64,000 bases of DNA from Cryptomeria japonica (taxonomy: Eukaryota > Streptophyta > Pinopsida > Cupressales > Cupressaceae): assembly GCF_030272615.1 (NCBI RefSeq), contig NC_081407.1, forward strand, positions 440,599,213 through 440,663,212. The letters are read 5' to 3'. The notes beneath the pieces are model-generated. The model was not told the DNA's origin. It saw only the letters and a program-made list of their open reading frames with translations, and did no database searches. Numbering within the stretch: position 1 is the stretch's first letter; each line of letters opens with the position of its first letter. Of this stretch, positions 49,100 to 59,639 are shown piece by piece. Position numbers and translations under genes: made by a program.

Positions 49100-50745
49100 C
49101 AACCAATGTGGGACAAATACTCTACACATGCCCTTGGTTTGTTCTAGCATTTGCATTTGCCTGGAAGTTTTAATGCCCATCACCATGCAGGAGGGAGGAG
49201 GTCGAAGGCATTACACCTACCAATGCACTTGTTTGAAAGTTTTTTATGTCTCCTTTCCCATTTCCATGCAGGGGATGTTAGCTTTGTTTTAATGGTCTTC
49301 TTAGCCAAGCGAAGGAGGGAGCTTTACACCTGACAATGCATTTTCTTAAAAACTTCTTCCCCACATTCCATCTGCCAGGCGAAGGAGGGTGCAGACAGGG
49401 GTTGCGTTGGAGCATTAACCAAACACCTGCCATTTGCCTTTTCTAAAACCTTCTATGGCCTTCCAAAACCATGTAGGGGCATTGGCTTAACACCATGAAG
49501 GGAAGAGGTCGCACATTATACACCTGCCAACTTGCATTTGTTTGGAGGTTTCTCTTGCTGCCTTTTCATATTACACCCCACTCAGGCGCAACAAGGAAAC
49601 ATTAGCAATACACCTGCCATTGCATTTTCCTTGAAGTTTTTTTTAAAACCTTTTCAATGCAGGGAGGCTATTGGCAAAGACACGATGGGGAGGAGGTAAT
49701 ACACATGCCAATATGCATTTGCCTAAGGTTTTCAACTGGCCTTTTCAACAAATTCCATTTACCTTGCGTTACTCATCTAGAGGGAGGACGTTGGCACTAT
49801 GCCAATTGCATCTTCCAATTTTCTTTTTTTCTTAAGTTTCTTTGCCCGCTCCAGACGCCATTATACCAGGCGCTCACAATAGGGAGGCCATACCACACGC
49901 TGAGGGAGGATGCTAATAGGGGTCGTGGACTTTGGGTCTACACCTGCTAATGACATTTGTTGAAACTTCAATGCCTCCCAAATACCACGCACAAAAGGAA
50001 GGAGATTGGCCAAATACTTGCTAATGCATTTTTGTTGAAAGTTTTATTGATGTCATTTGTTAACCATGCACCACTTGCTATTTGCATTTAGTTTAAAAAC
50101 TTCATTGTGCCCTCCTTACAGCCACAGGGAAATTAACGTTTACACCTACCAATTGAATTTACTTAAAGCTTAATGGCCTTTTAAAACACCATTCATAGCC
50201 ACACTCCACGTAGGGGAAGAAAGCTAGCAAGGCCTGTGGAGCTGGAAATACATCTGCCATTTGCCTTTTTTTGAAGGACTCCCAACACCCTCCATTTGCC
50301 ATGCTATGGAGATGAAGGCTATACACCTATCATATGCATTTGCTGAAAAATTTGATGTCTCCTTTGTCTGCATCGTGGGAGGGCTGGACGCTCTACCTGG
50401 CATTACAATTTTCATTTGCTTGAGTCTTAATTGCCAATTTTCATTTGCTTGAGTCTTAAAACATGTTCATGCCACGCAAAGGACATTAGGTTTAAACCTG
50501 CCAATGTGTATTGCTGAAGTTTCTGAGGATGCCCCTTTGTTTGTCGCTAAAGGAATATTTGGCATTAAACTTGCCAATTTGGATTTGCTAAAAGGTTTAA
50601 AATGCCTTTTACCCATTCCACTCCATGCAGGGAGCATGATGGCTTTGGGCTTGCCAAATTGCATCTGCTTGGAAACTTCTATGCCTACACTACATACTCC
50701 ATCTTGAGGATCAAAAATCAAATCTACCATAGTCCATCAAGCTCT
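49100..50745 (+). repeat. highly diverged tandem array, about 15 units of 70-125 bp
   Basis: Each unit opens with ACACCTGCCAATGCATTTG or a variant (near 49219, 49326, 49422, 49520, 49609, 49701, 49940, 50140, 50250, 50321, 50497, 50569). It continues with a TTGAAAGTTTCTATGCC-like block and ends with CCATGCAGGGAGG-like sequence before the next. Unit lengths vary and some units are fused. No frame persists across units, so it is a satellite-like array, not a repeat protein. Bases 50745-52267 hold unassigned repeat-like sequence. Confidence 0.7.
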
Positions 50746-52267
50746 CAATAAACCAAATTGCCGATGTGCATTTGAGCTGATATTGATATACATTGTTATG
50801 AACTAAGATCACTTCACCATAAAATTAATGCACAGGCATGAGCCAGGTCGGGCCCCAAAGTGGGTCTGGTTAATTTTTTTTCATTTTTAGGCCACTAACC
50901 CTTGAAAAGACTTCAAGCATCTTGAACATATCTCTGGAGTTGATCGACACAGTTTTCTAATCATTAAACTAAGTTTTGCAACTTCTAGGTGCTTGTGTCA
51001 CATTTTCGCATTTAAACCGAAAGAGGAATTTCAAAAACTGGTCAGAACACCTTTGTGGACATCACAAACTAATAGGCATATTGTTTGATATGCTAACTTT
51101 CATCCTGTAAAACCACTCCTCCAGACGAATCCCAAGTGAAGAAATATTAATGCAAAAAGATGACCAAATGGCTCTGTCAGCACTTGAACCTGATAAAATC
51201 AATGTGCAGGGACCACAAAGTGCACACATTAAAAATATCAAATGGTCTTTGCGGATCCCCAAATCTTGGGCATAGATACTTTGAAGTACAAGGAAAACCA
51301 TGTAATGATCAGTTTGATCGGGAAGCTGATAGGGTGCAAATGGTGAGCTCATGAAAATGACAACTTAACAGAGGCAACAATGAAAGTGCAGAACACTGAA
51401 TAAAATGGCTCAAGAAACCATCTCACAAAACTGATCAAACGGATTGGTAGGAGCTTCAAACTGGAAACATAACTTGTCTTTCATACTAGAAGTAGCGTGG
51501 AATAAACATTCTGACATGACATTCACCGAGGCATCTTTTACACGTGCAAAGTGGTGCTCTGACTAGTTGTTAAAACAGGGACTTATGCAAACAATACAAA
51601 TTGCAAATGATTGGGCTTACCAAACTAATAAAATCGATTCACAAGGACTTTAAATTTGGCATGTGAACTCACCTATATGCATACAATTCAATGCACTTTT
51701 AATTTCAACATGACACTCAACTGGGCAAAAGATATAGGCGCTCAAAGTAGGCCACTTAATAAAATCTGAATATGTGCATAGAACAACTTTCAGTCCACCC
51801 CTTGAAATGGGTACTTGACAAACCGATCGAAATTGAATTCTGAAAGTTGTAGAACACTGCATAGGCTAAATGAAAGGTGTACAACAAGTTTCCAAAGCCT
51901 TACCCCTTGATAATCAACTTGCTCCATTTTACCCTTCTTCAAAATAGACCTATCAGGTTGATTCACTAGGTGGTCATTTGAAAGTGCAATAGCAAAATTT
52001 TGAAATGTGCCTCTCAAATTCACTCAATTTTATGAGTCCCAACACATGTCAGACACTATGTTATGTTTTTCAGAAAAAATCAAGGTCTATTTTTGTGCAC
52101 GAAGGATTTGACCCCCTTAATCTTATCCAATTTTGAAACAAATTAGTAGTTTGGAAACTAGATTCATAGTACTACAATCTTTGTTCTTTGAGTATCTTCA
52201 TATCTTGAGTGGATGACTCTCAACTTTCTCCTCCAAGTTCAAGTTTACCTGATTTTAGAAAAAAAAA

Positions 52268-52316
52268 GTGTCCACTTATACCCCTATTTTTTCATACCTT
52301 CTTGGTGTACTTACCC
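52268..52316 (-). repeat. right terminal inverted repeat of the large transposon
   Basis: On the minus strand it reads GGGTAAGTACACCAAGAAGG, TATG, six A residues, a 10-bp spacer, then AGTGGACAC. This is the inverted counterpart of 16643-16690. The bases that follow (52317 on) resume dispersed repeat family A. Confidence 0.65.
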
Positions 52317-52754
52317 ATGAACACTATGATTCTTTATTATGTGGAGCTGATTAGTAGGTTTTGAGATAGTATATTTTATCACGATGATATTATAAATATA
52401 AGAGAGACTATGTATTCTTATGCCATGTTTTCTTATGTAATAAAACATCATGATGTAGAAACTATGGTCTTGTAATGGAATAAGATGATGTATTCATTGT
52501 ATGGTTCATGTTGTAAGAATGTTAATTATGTTAAGATTGAGATCTTATGTTGGATTAGGTAATTGAACAATTAGGTTATGTGCATTCTTGTTGTATCAAA
52601 TGGATTTTGAATTGGTCTAGTAGCATGAGATCCTAATTGGAAAGAAGATTAATACTTGCTGTAATTATCTTTCTTATGTAAATGGATAGTTATCTTGATG
52701 AATTGTGCAATGGATATTCTTAAGGAAATAATATAGTTCTATTTGTAGGGGAAT
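52317..52754 (+). repeat. repeat family A, right half of the interrupted copy
   Basis: It matches the uninterrupted copy from about 207 to 690, including ATTATGTGGAGCTGAT, CATGATGTAGAAACTATG and TTAAGGAAATAATATAG. It breaks off at the CACTA-like terminus at 52755. Confidence 0.75.
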
Positions 52755-53182
52755 CACTAGTACAAAAACAACAATATATGACTAAAAAAACTACCAAAAA
52801 TTGCATATAAATGACTAAATTTGATCATGTGACCATTAGTTTATTGCCAGTCATTAGTCACATGACCAAATTTATGACTAAACTATTTTAGTAATTTATT
52901 GGTTGTTTTGATTAATCAATTTGGTCATTTATTTGGTCATTGTTTTATTCATTAATTTGGTCATTGATTTAGTCATTTATTTAGTCAATGATTTAGTCGT
53001 TAATTTAGTCATTGATTGTTGTCGACCAATCATTTATTTAGTCATTGAATTTTGTTGACCAGTCATTTATTTAGTCATTGATTTGGTCATTTATTTAGTC
53101 ATTAATTGTTGTCAATTGGTAGTATATTTAGTCATTTTATTCATTATTTTGCCATCAATTGGTCATATATTTAGTCATATTA
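52755..53182 (+). mobile_element. CACTA-like transposon end with TTAGTCAT subterminal repeats
   Basis: The end begins CACTAGTACAAAAACAA, close to the CACTA or CACTAGTAGAAAA termini of plant EnSpm elements. It abruptly interrupts repeat family A. The next 400 bp hold about 17 copies of TTAGTCAT, TTGGTCAT or their complements, first inverted (near 52790-52880) and then direct at about 13-18 bp spacing, as expected for subterminal binding sites. The opposite end and a transposase are not in the window. Confidence 0.6.
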
Positions 53183-53251
53183 GGGCACGATAGAATAAAA
53201 CCAACATCCTCCTGCTTGTAAAGTAGGTGCTCTTCCATTGAGCTAGCACCC
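53182..53251 (-). pseudogene. tRNA-Val(UAC)-like sequence of bacterial/organellar type, decayed
   Basis: The minus strand folds as a tRNA: acceptor GGGTGCT against GTGCCC, D arm GCTC-AATGGAA-GAGC, anticodon arm CCTAC-TTTACAA-GCAGG (anticodon TAC at 53218-53220) and T arm GTTGG-TTTTATT-CTATC. The order GCTCA..GGAAGAGCACCT and TTTACAAG resembles bacterial tRNA-Val(UAC). The T loop has TTTTATT where TTCGATT is expected, one base near position 8 is missing, and there are stem mismatches. It is probably a plastid or mitochondrial-type relic, not a functional nuclear gene. It adjoins the last TTAGTCAT repeat of the CACTA-like end. Confidence 0.55.
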
Positions 53252-54569
53252 TTTAAAGAATAATTATACCATGTATCCTATGTTAGCCTATAAGCATACA
53301 TTTCTACAAAATACAAAATCAACTATTTGATGACAAAGAATCAATGTTTAAGGACATCACATCACCATCTAAAATATTTGCAAAAGAGGATTTCAATGAC
53401 CAATTACCAACTCTACACTCAGCTAAAATATCTACAATGACCAGCTCTACAATAAGCTAAAATATCTACAAGATAGGTTTTCAAAACAACAAGATTGACT
53501 CACATCATTTTTTTTGCCATATATCTCCTCTGCTAACTTATTTGCATATTCAAGGTCATCAGACACTAAAATATTATCGAATAAGGTTCTTGATTTGACC
53601 TACTATACAAGAAAATAGGAGAACACAGATTGTCAAATGGAATCAATTACTCAAAGTCAACCAAGACACTGCAAGTAGGTTGAGTTGACAACTTTAAAGT
53701 TGATATACATATATGAACCTACCATAACTCAATTTCAATATATTTCAAATTAGGGTATACATAGAGCTAAAGGTCAGCCTTGAATTCTATTCACAATAAG
53801 ATTATAATATAGTGTCACATATTAGAGTATTGGATACCATAAGCTATTGATCAGATCGAATCAAAACTGTTATTAAGTTACATGTAGTAACATCCTTGTA
53901 AAATTAAAAATCTCATTTTTAGATGTGGATGCAAGATCAACCTCCCCATTTATGATTCCTAATGGTGATCATAAAAATCTCATTTTGGTATCATCTAGGA
54001 GGCTGAACCTTAATGACACACCTCATCCACAATCATTTGTCATTGGTTAGCTGCAATATGGCAACGATATGCATTTTATTTCATGGTGCATACTCTAGTA
54101 CAACATAAATCCATTCAAGGATGAAATCATCTTTGACATATCACCATTGGATGGTTAAGATGCCTTTCTTTGCAACCCATCAACATGGAAGAGACATAAC
54201 ATGTATACTAAGGCTATAATGTATTATATATACTTTTGATGACCAATCACAAATTTGAAGTCATTCTGAAGATTAAGGCATCTGTGATTAGTGTTATAAA
54301 ATGGCATGAGTTGAATAGTCATTCTCAGAAGTTCATACTTAGGATGATCTCAAGATTGCATCTTCATTGCAGGTTTGTTTATTTAGCAACCAATCTGATA
54401 AGAAATCATTGATGCTATTGGAAGACATGCAGATATGTTTAAGTCACTCTTTGCTCTTGCTCAGTAATCAAGTGGAAACATTCAATGAATTTTCTGTCTA
54501 GATCTCCTCTTCTAAATTCCTTTGTGTTATCTTGAAAAATAAAGAGATTCAACTCTAAAGTTATGAGGT

Positions 54570-55325
54570 CACTGAGAAAAGGTTATATATAGCCTAGTAC
54601 TTCACTGTTTAGAAGTCTGATTGTTTTCTTATACTTAATAAGGATAGGATGTGCAGACTTTGCGTTGACCATTGTGATTTGAAAATAACCAGTGTACAAG
54701 TTACTACTCACTTCTGCAAATAGATGATCTCCTCCAAAACCTTCGTGATACTTGATACTTCACCAAGATCTTTCTTAATTTAGTTAATTGGTAGGTATTC
54801 ATTCAACTTACTGACATTTGAAAGAGTACTTTCAAATCTAAATATGGTCCTCTAGTGGCTAATAATACCTTTAATCCTCATCAATTCTCTGCTATATTTG
54901 TACACTTTAGGAATCTTACCACACTTGGCATTTACCTTGATTTCTTACTCATCTACAGTACCATGGTGCAAGAGTATCTCACACAAGTCAAAGATCTTCT
55001 TTCAGTGTACACTGTCATAAACTCTAAGCCAATATGGATATTTTCTTTCTCCACAAAGAGAATATGTTGCCTATGGTATACTATGGACAAATTTACGTGT
55101 ACAAGTTAATGCAAATAGGATGTAGGCCATTCTAAATTTGCCTACTCTAACCCTTCGGGACATTTGTAGTTTCTTTGTGTCTGCCAACTGTTACTACAGA
55201 TATATTCTCAAAGTCTTTAATATTGTTTATCTATTTCATCAAATCTTGCATGGTAGTGCCAACACAACCTTTTAGTGGATTGGTGTGCAACGAAAAACAT
55301 TTGATGAATAGTAATGATCCTTGGC
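54570..55325 (+). pseudogene. Ty3/gypsy reverse transcriptase remnant
   Basis: Collinear with gypsy pol in shifting plus frames: EKGYI then stop then PSTS (near 54577; the TAG fits CAG), CVDH near 54655, TFKSKYGPLV near 54830, YLDFLLIYS near 54930 in place of the catalytic YLDD..IYS, CCLWYTMDKFT near 55065 for the LGY region, ILNLPTLTLRDI near 55130 and ANCYYRYILK near 55185, ending GVQRKTFDE near 55300. The second catalytic Asp is lost (LDF instead of LDD). Many stops and shifts mark an ancient copy. Bases 53260-54570 may hold its eroded gag/protease region, but I see nothing specific. Confidence 0.75.
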
Positions 55326-56839
55326 CAAAATATTCATATAAAATACTTAGATCTGAATTACCCACTACAATATTTTGGCAATGGATTGCAGAAATAGTAA
55401 AAACATGAAATACCCACAACATACATACTAGATATACACATTTAATACTGATTAGAACTGAATATTTCATTTGAATACATTTCTTCTGCAAATAATTACA
55501 AATTACTTTTCTGCTACAACAATTACAAATATGATTTGAAAACACACAATTGCTCAACACTGCATAACATAATATGCTTCCAGAGCACAACATCTAGAGC
55601 ACTACTTTTGGAGCACCAAAACCACGAATACAACAATCTCAATCAATGACAAATAAGCATTATCAAACTACACTACCATATCTATCAAAAGTAGTCCTGA
55701 AATTAGTTAGAGAGTAGAGCCATGACTATTCAAAGCCAACCTTCAAAGAAGACAAGTGAAGACATCATTTAAAGAAGGGATGCCAGACCTAATAAGTGTT
55801 AACTTTTTTTTTCTCATATAGAAAAAACAGCCCTACAGTAAGTCTTAGGTTCAAAATAAATAGATTAAGAGTTTTCAAGGGTAAAAACAATAAAAGAGCC
55901 TTTTTCTTTTTCCTCATGTCTGGGTGTTTTGATGAAATAAATATGTTTTCAGTAAAAATTTAATGTTTATTTCAAAGACTTTGACATTCATAGTTTGAAA
56001 GCCATGCATATATTGAAGGAAACTCATATTTAATAAAGAAGGTAAACACTTTCCATGTTTCTCTAAGTTGTTGAGAACCCAAAGTGTTTCTTCATGTGTA
56101 ACACCTTTCTCCAAATTCCTTATTCACACTACATGAAGGCAAAGAAGACTTCAATTTTGATGTTTGGAGGGAAAATCTCTCATTCTTTCAGTTAACCTTG
56201 AGTTAAGGAATCAACTGTAGATGAAAAAGTCCAAGCTTCTAGATGGAAAGATAGGAAACCCTATGTGTTCATCCTCATGCTTGAAAGTCTCAATTCATGC
56301 TATGACAGTGATCATGATCAGGAAAAGTGGAGAAGAATAGCTTGTTGCCAGCCATAAAGAGGGAAAAGAATGATACATTTCATGCACATTCAAGAGATTG
56401 AGTAGTTATAACTGATAAATCTATTTGTTAAAGAGTAATTATTGTCATTGCAACATCAAGATTCATTCATACCTTGGGTATGTACTCTGCCTCATGCTTG
56501 TTAAGAGGTCCATGCACATAACATTGAGCTTTGTATGTAATCTATGAAGATGTTAGCCCTAATTTTAAACTTTTGTGTCAATGTTCCTTCCTAATGAGAT
56601 TTTTTAAAATGTGGCCAAGTTTTCAAAGATGCCAAGTTGCATTCTCATTAATTAAATAATTAGTTTTTCTACCTCATTCATCATCAAGTTGTGAAATTTG
56701 AATAAAATACCGATGGAGTTGTTGGGAATCGGCAAGTTTGTGTTAGCAATGAAGAAGCTTATATGGAAGTTAGTTATTATAACTAACTTCGAAACGTTGC
56801 CAATCCCTGTGATTATGGAAGACATGCATGTGCAATGTG

Positions 56840-57830
56840 AAAGAAGAGACTCGAGGCTCCTGAATTTTTTCAAAGAGATGTCACTTCATAGGCAATGATC
56901 ATAAGAATTCACACAAAATATGTTGGGTGAGTGATTTGACAAACTCTCAATCAAATGTCATGGCAGACATGCATGCAAAATATGGAATCATCGACAATGC
57001 ACCTGAGTTGCATGATCAAATGCCTCAAGAAGATGTCATCTCCAGGAATGAAATAAAATGAGTGTAGACTATGCAGAAAATAGATTTTGTTGAAAATATT
57101 TTAGAAACTTTCCATTAAACACAATTGTAATGATTACCGTCTCTCTGCAAAATGGATATGTTAACAAATCTTTAGAAATCTACAAGCAAATGCATTTTGC
57201 ATGTCTTAATCAACATCTTGCAACCTTTGACAACATGCCTCAAAGAGACGACATCTCATAGAATTTGAGGATTACAGAATGCACATAAAATATATTACAG
57301 AAGGGATCTCTGAAACATATCCTAACATTGCAAGCTTTGTTAGCATTTTATCACATGAACAATTGTTATTGAATTACACCAATAGTTGATCATTGTATGT
57401 GCATGTTGAACTTCATACCCGCACAACTATCTTGCAGACACTCCAAATATTCTTATTAAGATGTGAGTTGAAGTTGTGGTGGATGTGTGGATATATCTTC
57501 TTGGTGCCTGAAGATCATATATGAAAACATACTAGTCAATAAAAACAAAGAAATGTGGTCTGTATTGAATGCCATGACTAAAGCATTTTCACAAAATGGG
57601 TTGGTCAAAAAAATTCTTTATAAACTTTCAAGAAAATGCAATTTTTAGGTGTAAAGCCAAATTCAACAACTTTTGCTAGCTTCCCTCCTGCCTCGCGCCA
57701 ACAATGAGAAGTCAAAGCACAATGTATGAATGTCCATCAAGACATAACAGAAGAAGGATTTCATCAAATCTACTTACAAATACACACCACTTTTTAACCA
57801 ACTTGCCATTGGGATATGATACTTATGTTG
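56840..57830 (+). pseudogene. PPR protein pseudogene, about 1 kb
   Basis: Plus-strand frames show a series of PLS-type motifs: ADMHAKYGIIDNAPELHDQM (near 56970), PQEDVISRNE, ENILETFH near 57095, NGYVNKSLEIYKQM near 57160, FDNMPQRDDIS near 57225, FSQNGLVKK near 57590, GVKPNSTTFASFPPA near 57645 and MNVHQDI near 57730. At least four repeats are recognisable, separated by stops, indels and a non-homologous stretch at about 57290-57520. A relative of the fragment at 5172-5600. No function remains. Bases 55330-56840 hold no gene I can support. Confidence 0.8.
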
Positions 57831-58240
57831 GCATGAAATGTGTTAATCTCAGTCTTGGTTAGAAGATCTAGTTCTTCCATTGAGAAGACAGGTTTAGAGA
57901 GTACTTTGTTCTAGGATACAAATATTCTTCAAAATATGATTGATGGAATATACAATGGATGAATGCAAAAGAAATCAATCATTCCATCATACAAGTCTTC
58001 CCATTATGAAAATAAATGTTATGTTCATGAAATAAAAGAATACTTGATAGATGTAGATACAATTGTGTTGTCCTCAATTTCAACAGGGCTAAAATCATGA
58101 GGCAACCCTACGAATCTGGTTTGTTTCATACCTCACATCCTCTAGGAGAGGTTGATCAACTTTATCGGTTAGTCGCTTTTTACTTTTCATCATTTGCTTT
58201 TGTCATTTTTGAGTTGTTAGATTTTGCAGTTTTTCTTGCA

Positions 58241-59080
58241 GGTCAAACTTTAAAGTCCAACCCGTAGGGTGCTTTTAGGGTGAAACTGTACATCAGACTT
58301 TAAAGTCCGATGTGTAATGTTTTGTGAGTCTTTCCTGCAGATCGAACTTTAAAGTTTGAAGTTTGACCTGCAGGGAAAACTTTCCTGCGTGGTCTCGTCA
58401 GGTAAGAGATGCATGTCAGACTTGTAAGGAGTTTTTCCCGCATGTCGGACTTTAAAGTCTGACATGCATGGCACACATTATCATTAATGTCTTTTTTAGG
58501 GTTATTTATTCAGTTTTTAGTTTGTTTAATTTCATTTTTAGTTGGTTAAGTTGTTTCTCATGTGCTCTCCAGCTCTCCTTTCATTATTGGCTCCTGATTG
58601 CGTTGCCGAATTTCTTCTTCTTGTTGATCGACATTTTCAAGGTAGGGTTTGTTTATTTTCGGCTTTTTCTTTTTCTTTTGCATGCTCTTTTTATTTTCGG
58701 ATAGGGTTTTCTCTGTTTTCTTCTAAGTTTTTTGAAAAAATTAGGGCACATCGGATTTTAAAATCCGATGCCCTAATTTCTTCCTCCTTCCTCCCTTTCT
58801 ACCCTTGCATGTCGGGTTTCAAACCTCGACATGTGAGTTGTTATTTTTTCCCCCTTTCTACATGTTGGATTTTAAAATCTGACATGCAAGAGATGTTATC
58901 ATTCTGCTAAACAAGTCGGGTTTTAAAACCTAACGTGTTAGCAAAATGCATTTTATTTGTTTGCATATCAGACTTTAAAGTCCGATATGTTCACACTTTA
59001 AGTTTTCTCTAGTTGACATGTCGGGTTTTAAAACCCGGCTTGTCAACCATGTTTTATCTAGCTGACAGGTCGGGTTTTAA
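58241..59080. repeat. array of palindromes, ten complete and one half, about 52-bp period
   Basis: Each is an 18-26 bp inverted repeat centred on TTTAAA or TTTTAAAA with a consensus half-site CATGTCGGACTTT. Centres lie near 58252, 58302, 58350, 58454, 58760, 58821, 58874, 58925, 58977, 59030 and 59080. The last six steps are 61, 53, 51, 52, 53 and 50 bp, and the larger gaps are near multiples of 51-52. Both arms co-vary (GGATTTTAAAATCC, GGGTTTTAAAACCC, GGACTTTAAAGTCC), so the symmetry is maintained. The eleventh palindrome is cut in half by an LTR sequence at 59081. Confidence 0.9.
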
Positions 59081-59612
59081 TGTTGGTATTATGGATCTGT
59101 TGCATTGGTTTTGTCATTGATGACAACACAAGATGGAAAAACCATCTAATACCAATTGTTAGGACCCAGAGGCAACTGAGAGGGGGGGGGGTGAGTCAGC
59201 TGTCTAATAATTTCAACCCAAATATAACTTAATCAAACTTGATACTTAATACTGATAAACCAAACTTAATGCCGGTAAACAGATTAATAGTTAATAACAG
59301 TACCGGTGAAACTTAATGCATGAAACAGAAAGATAAACAACATCCACAACACGTAACACAATATTTGTACGTGGAAACCCTATAAGGGGAAAAACCACGG
59401 TGGGAAACCTTACCCACAATCAAATGATACTACTACAGATAGTATGTGTGTACAAATGGGGTCTGCACATGTAGAAAAGGCCAGCTACCTAGAGCTCACT
59501 ACTCAATCACAAGAATGGGAGTCTCACTGACTACAATTGGATAATTAAATCCAATGATAATGTACTACTCAAGGTAGCATCTCCAATGCTAGATTCAGTA
59601 CCAGTTAAGCTC
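59081..59612 (-). mobile_element. copia LTR remnant (element 2 family) with head-to-head termini
   Basis: From 59157 to about 59612 the minus strand matches the 3' half of the element 2 LTR (ends GGGTCCTAACA, contains the C-run and the CCACGGTGGGAAACC block on the plus strand). Bases 59081-59135 on the plus strand start TGTTGGTATTATGG and then GTTTTGTCATTGATGACAAC, which looks like an LTR start in the opposite orientation. The left boundary cuts a palindrome of the adjacent array. The distal half of the LTR is missing. Confidence 0.7.
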
Positions 59613-59639
59613 TGATTATACTATGCAGATTGTAGAACT

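Larger units (their letters stand above)
16643..52316. mobile_element. large nested DNA transposon insertion, 35.7 kb
   Basis: Three lines of evidence agree. First, a dispersed repeat is cut into two halves whose join matches the intact copy at 206/207. Second, the insert ends carry imperfect terminal inverted repeats sharing CACCAAGA, an adjoining GGT-TG-AAAAAA pattern, and AGTGGACAC. Third, CGTACG-rich subterminal regions at 16740-16880 and 46658-46795 are inverted complements. A possible AT or CAT target duplication flanks the ends. Cargo: a plus-strand multi-exon gene (17013-19081), a minus-strand DDE-like transposase gene (20757-38638), and a right arm with repeats and a captured BTB exon. 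Two LTR elements (15 kb together) and probably others later inserted, so the founding element was much shorter. The superfamily is not identified. Confidence 0.7.

Noticed and set aside
53182-53251. Functional nuclear tRNA gene
   Set aside because: The T loop lacks TTC-A, stem mismatches exist in three arms and a base near position 8 is missing, so the internal promoter is damaged.
58241-59080. CRISPR-like array interpretation of the regularly spaced palindromes
   Set aside because: The context is plant nuclear DNA, repeats differ between units, some units are missing, and no cas-like gene is present.
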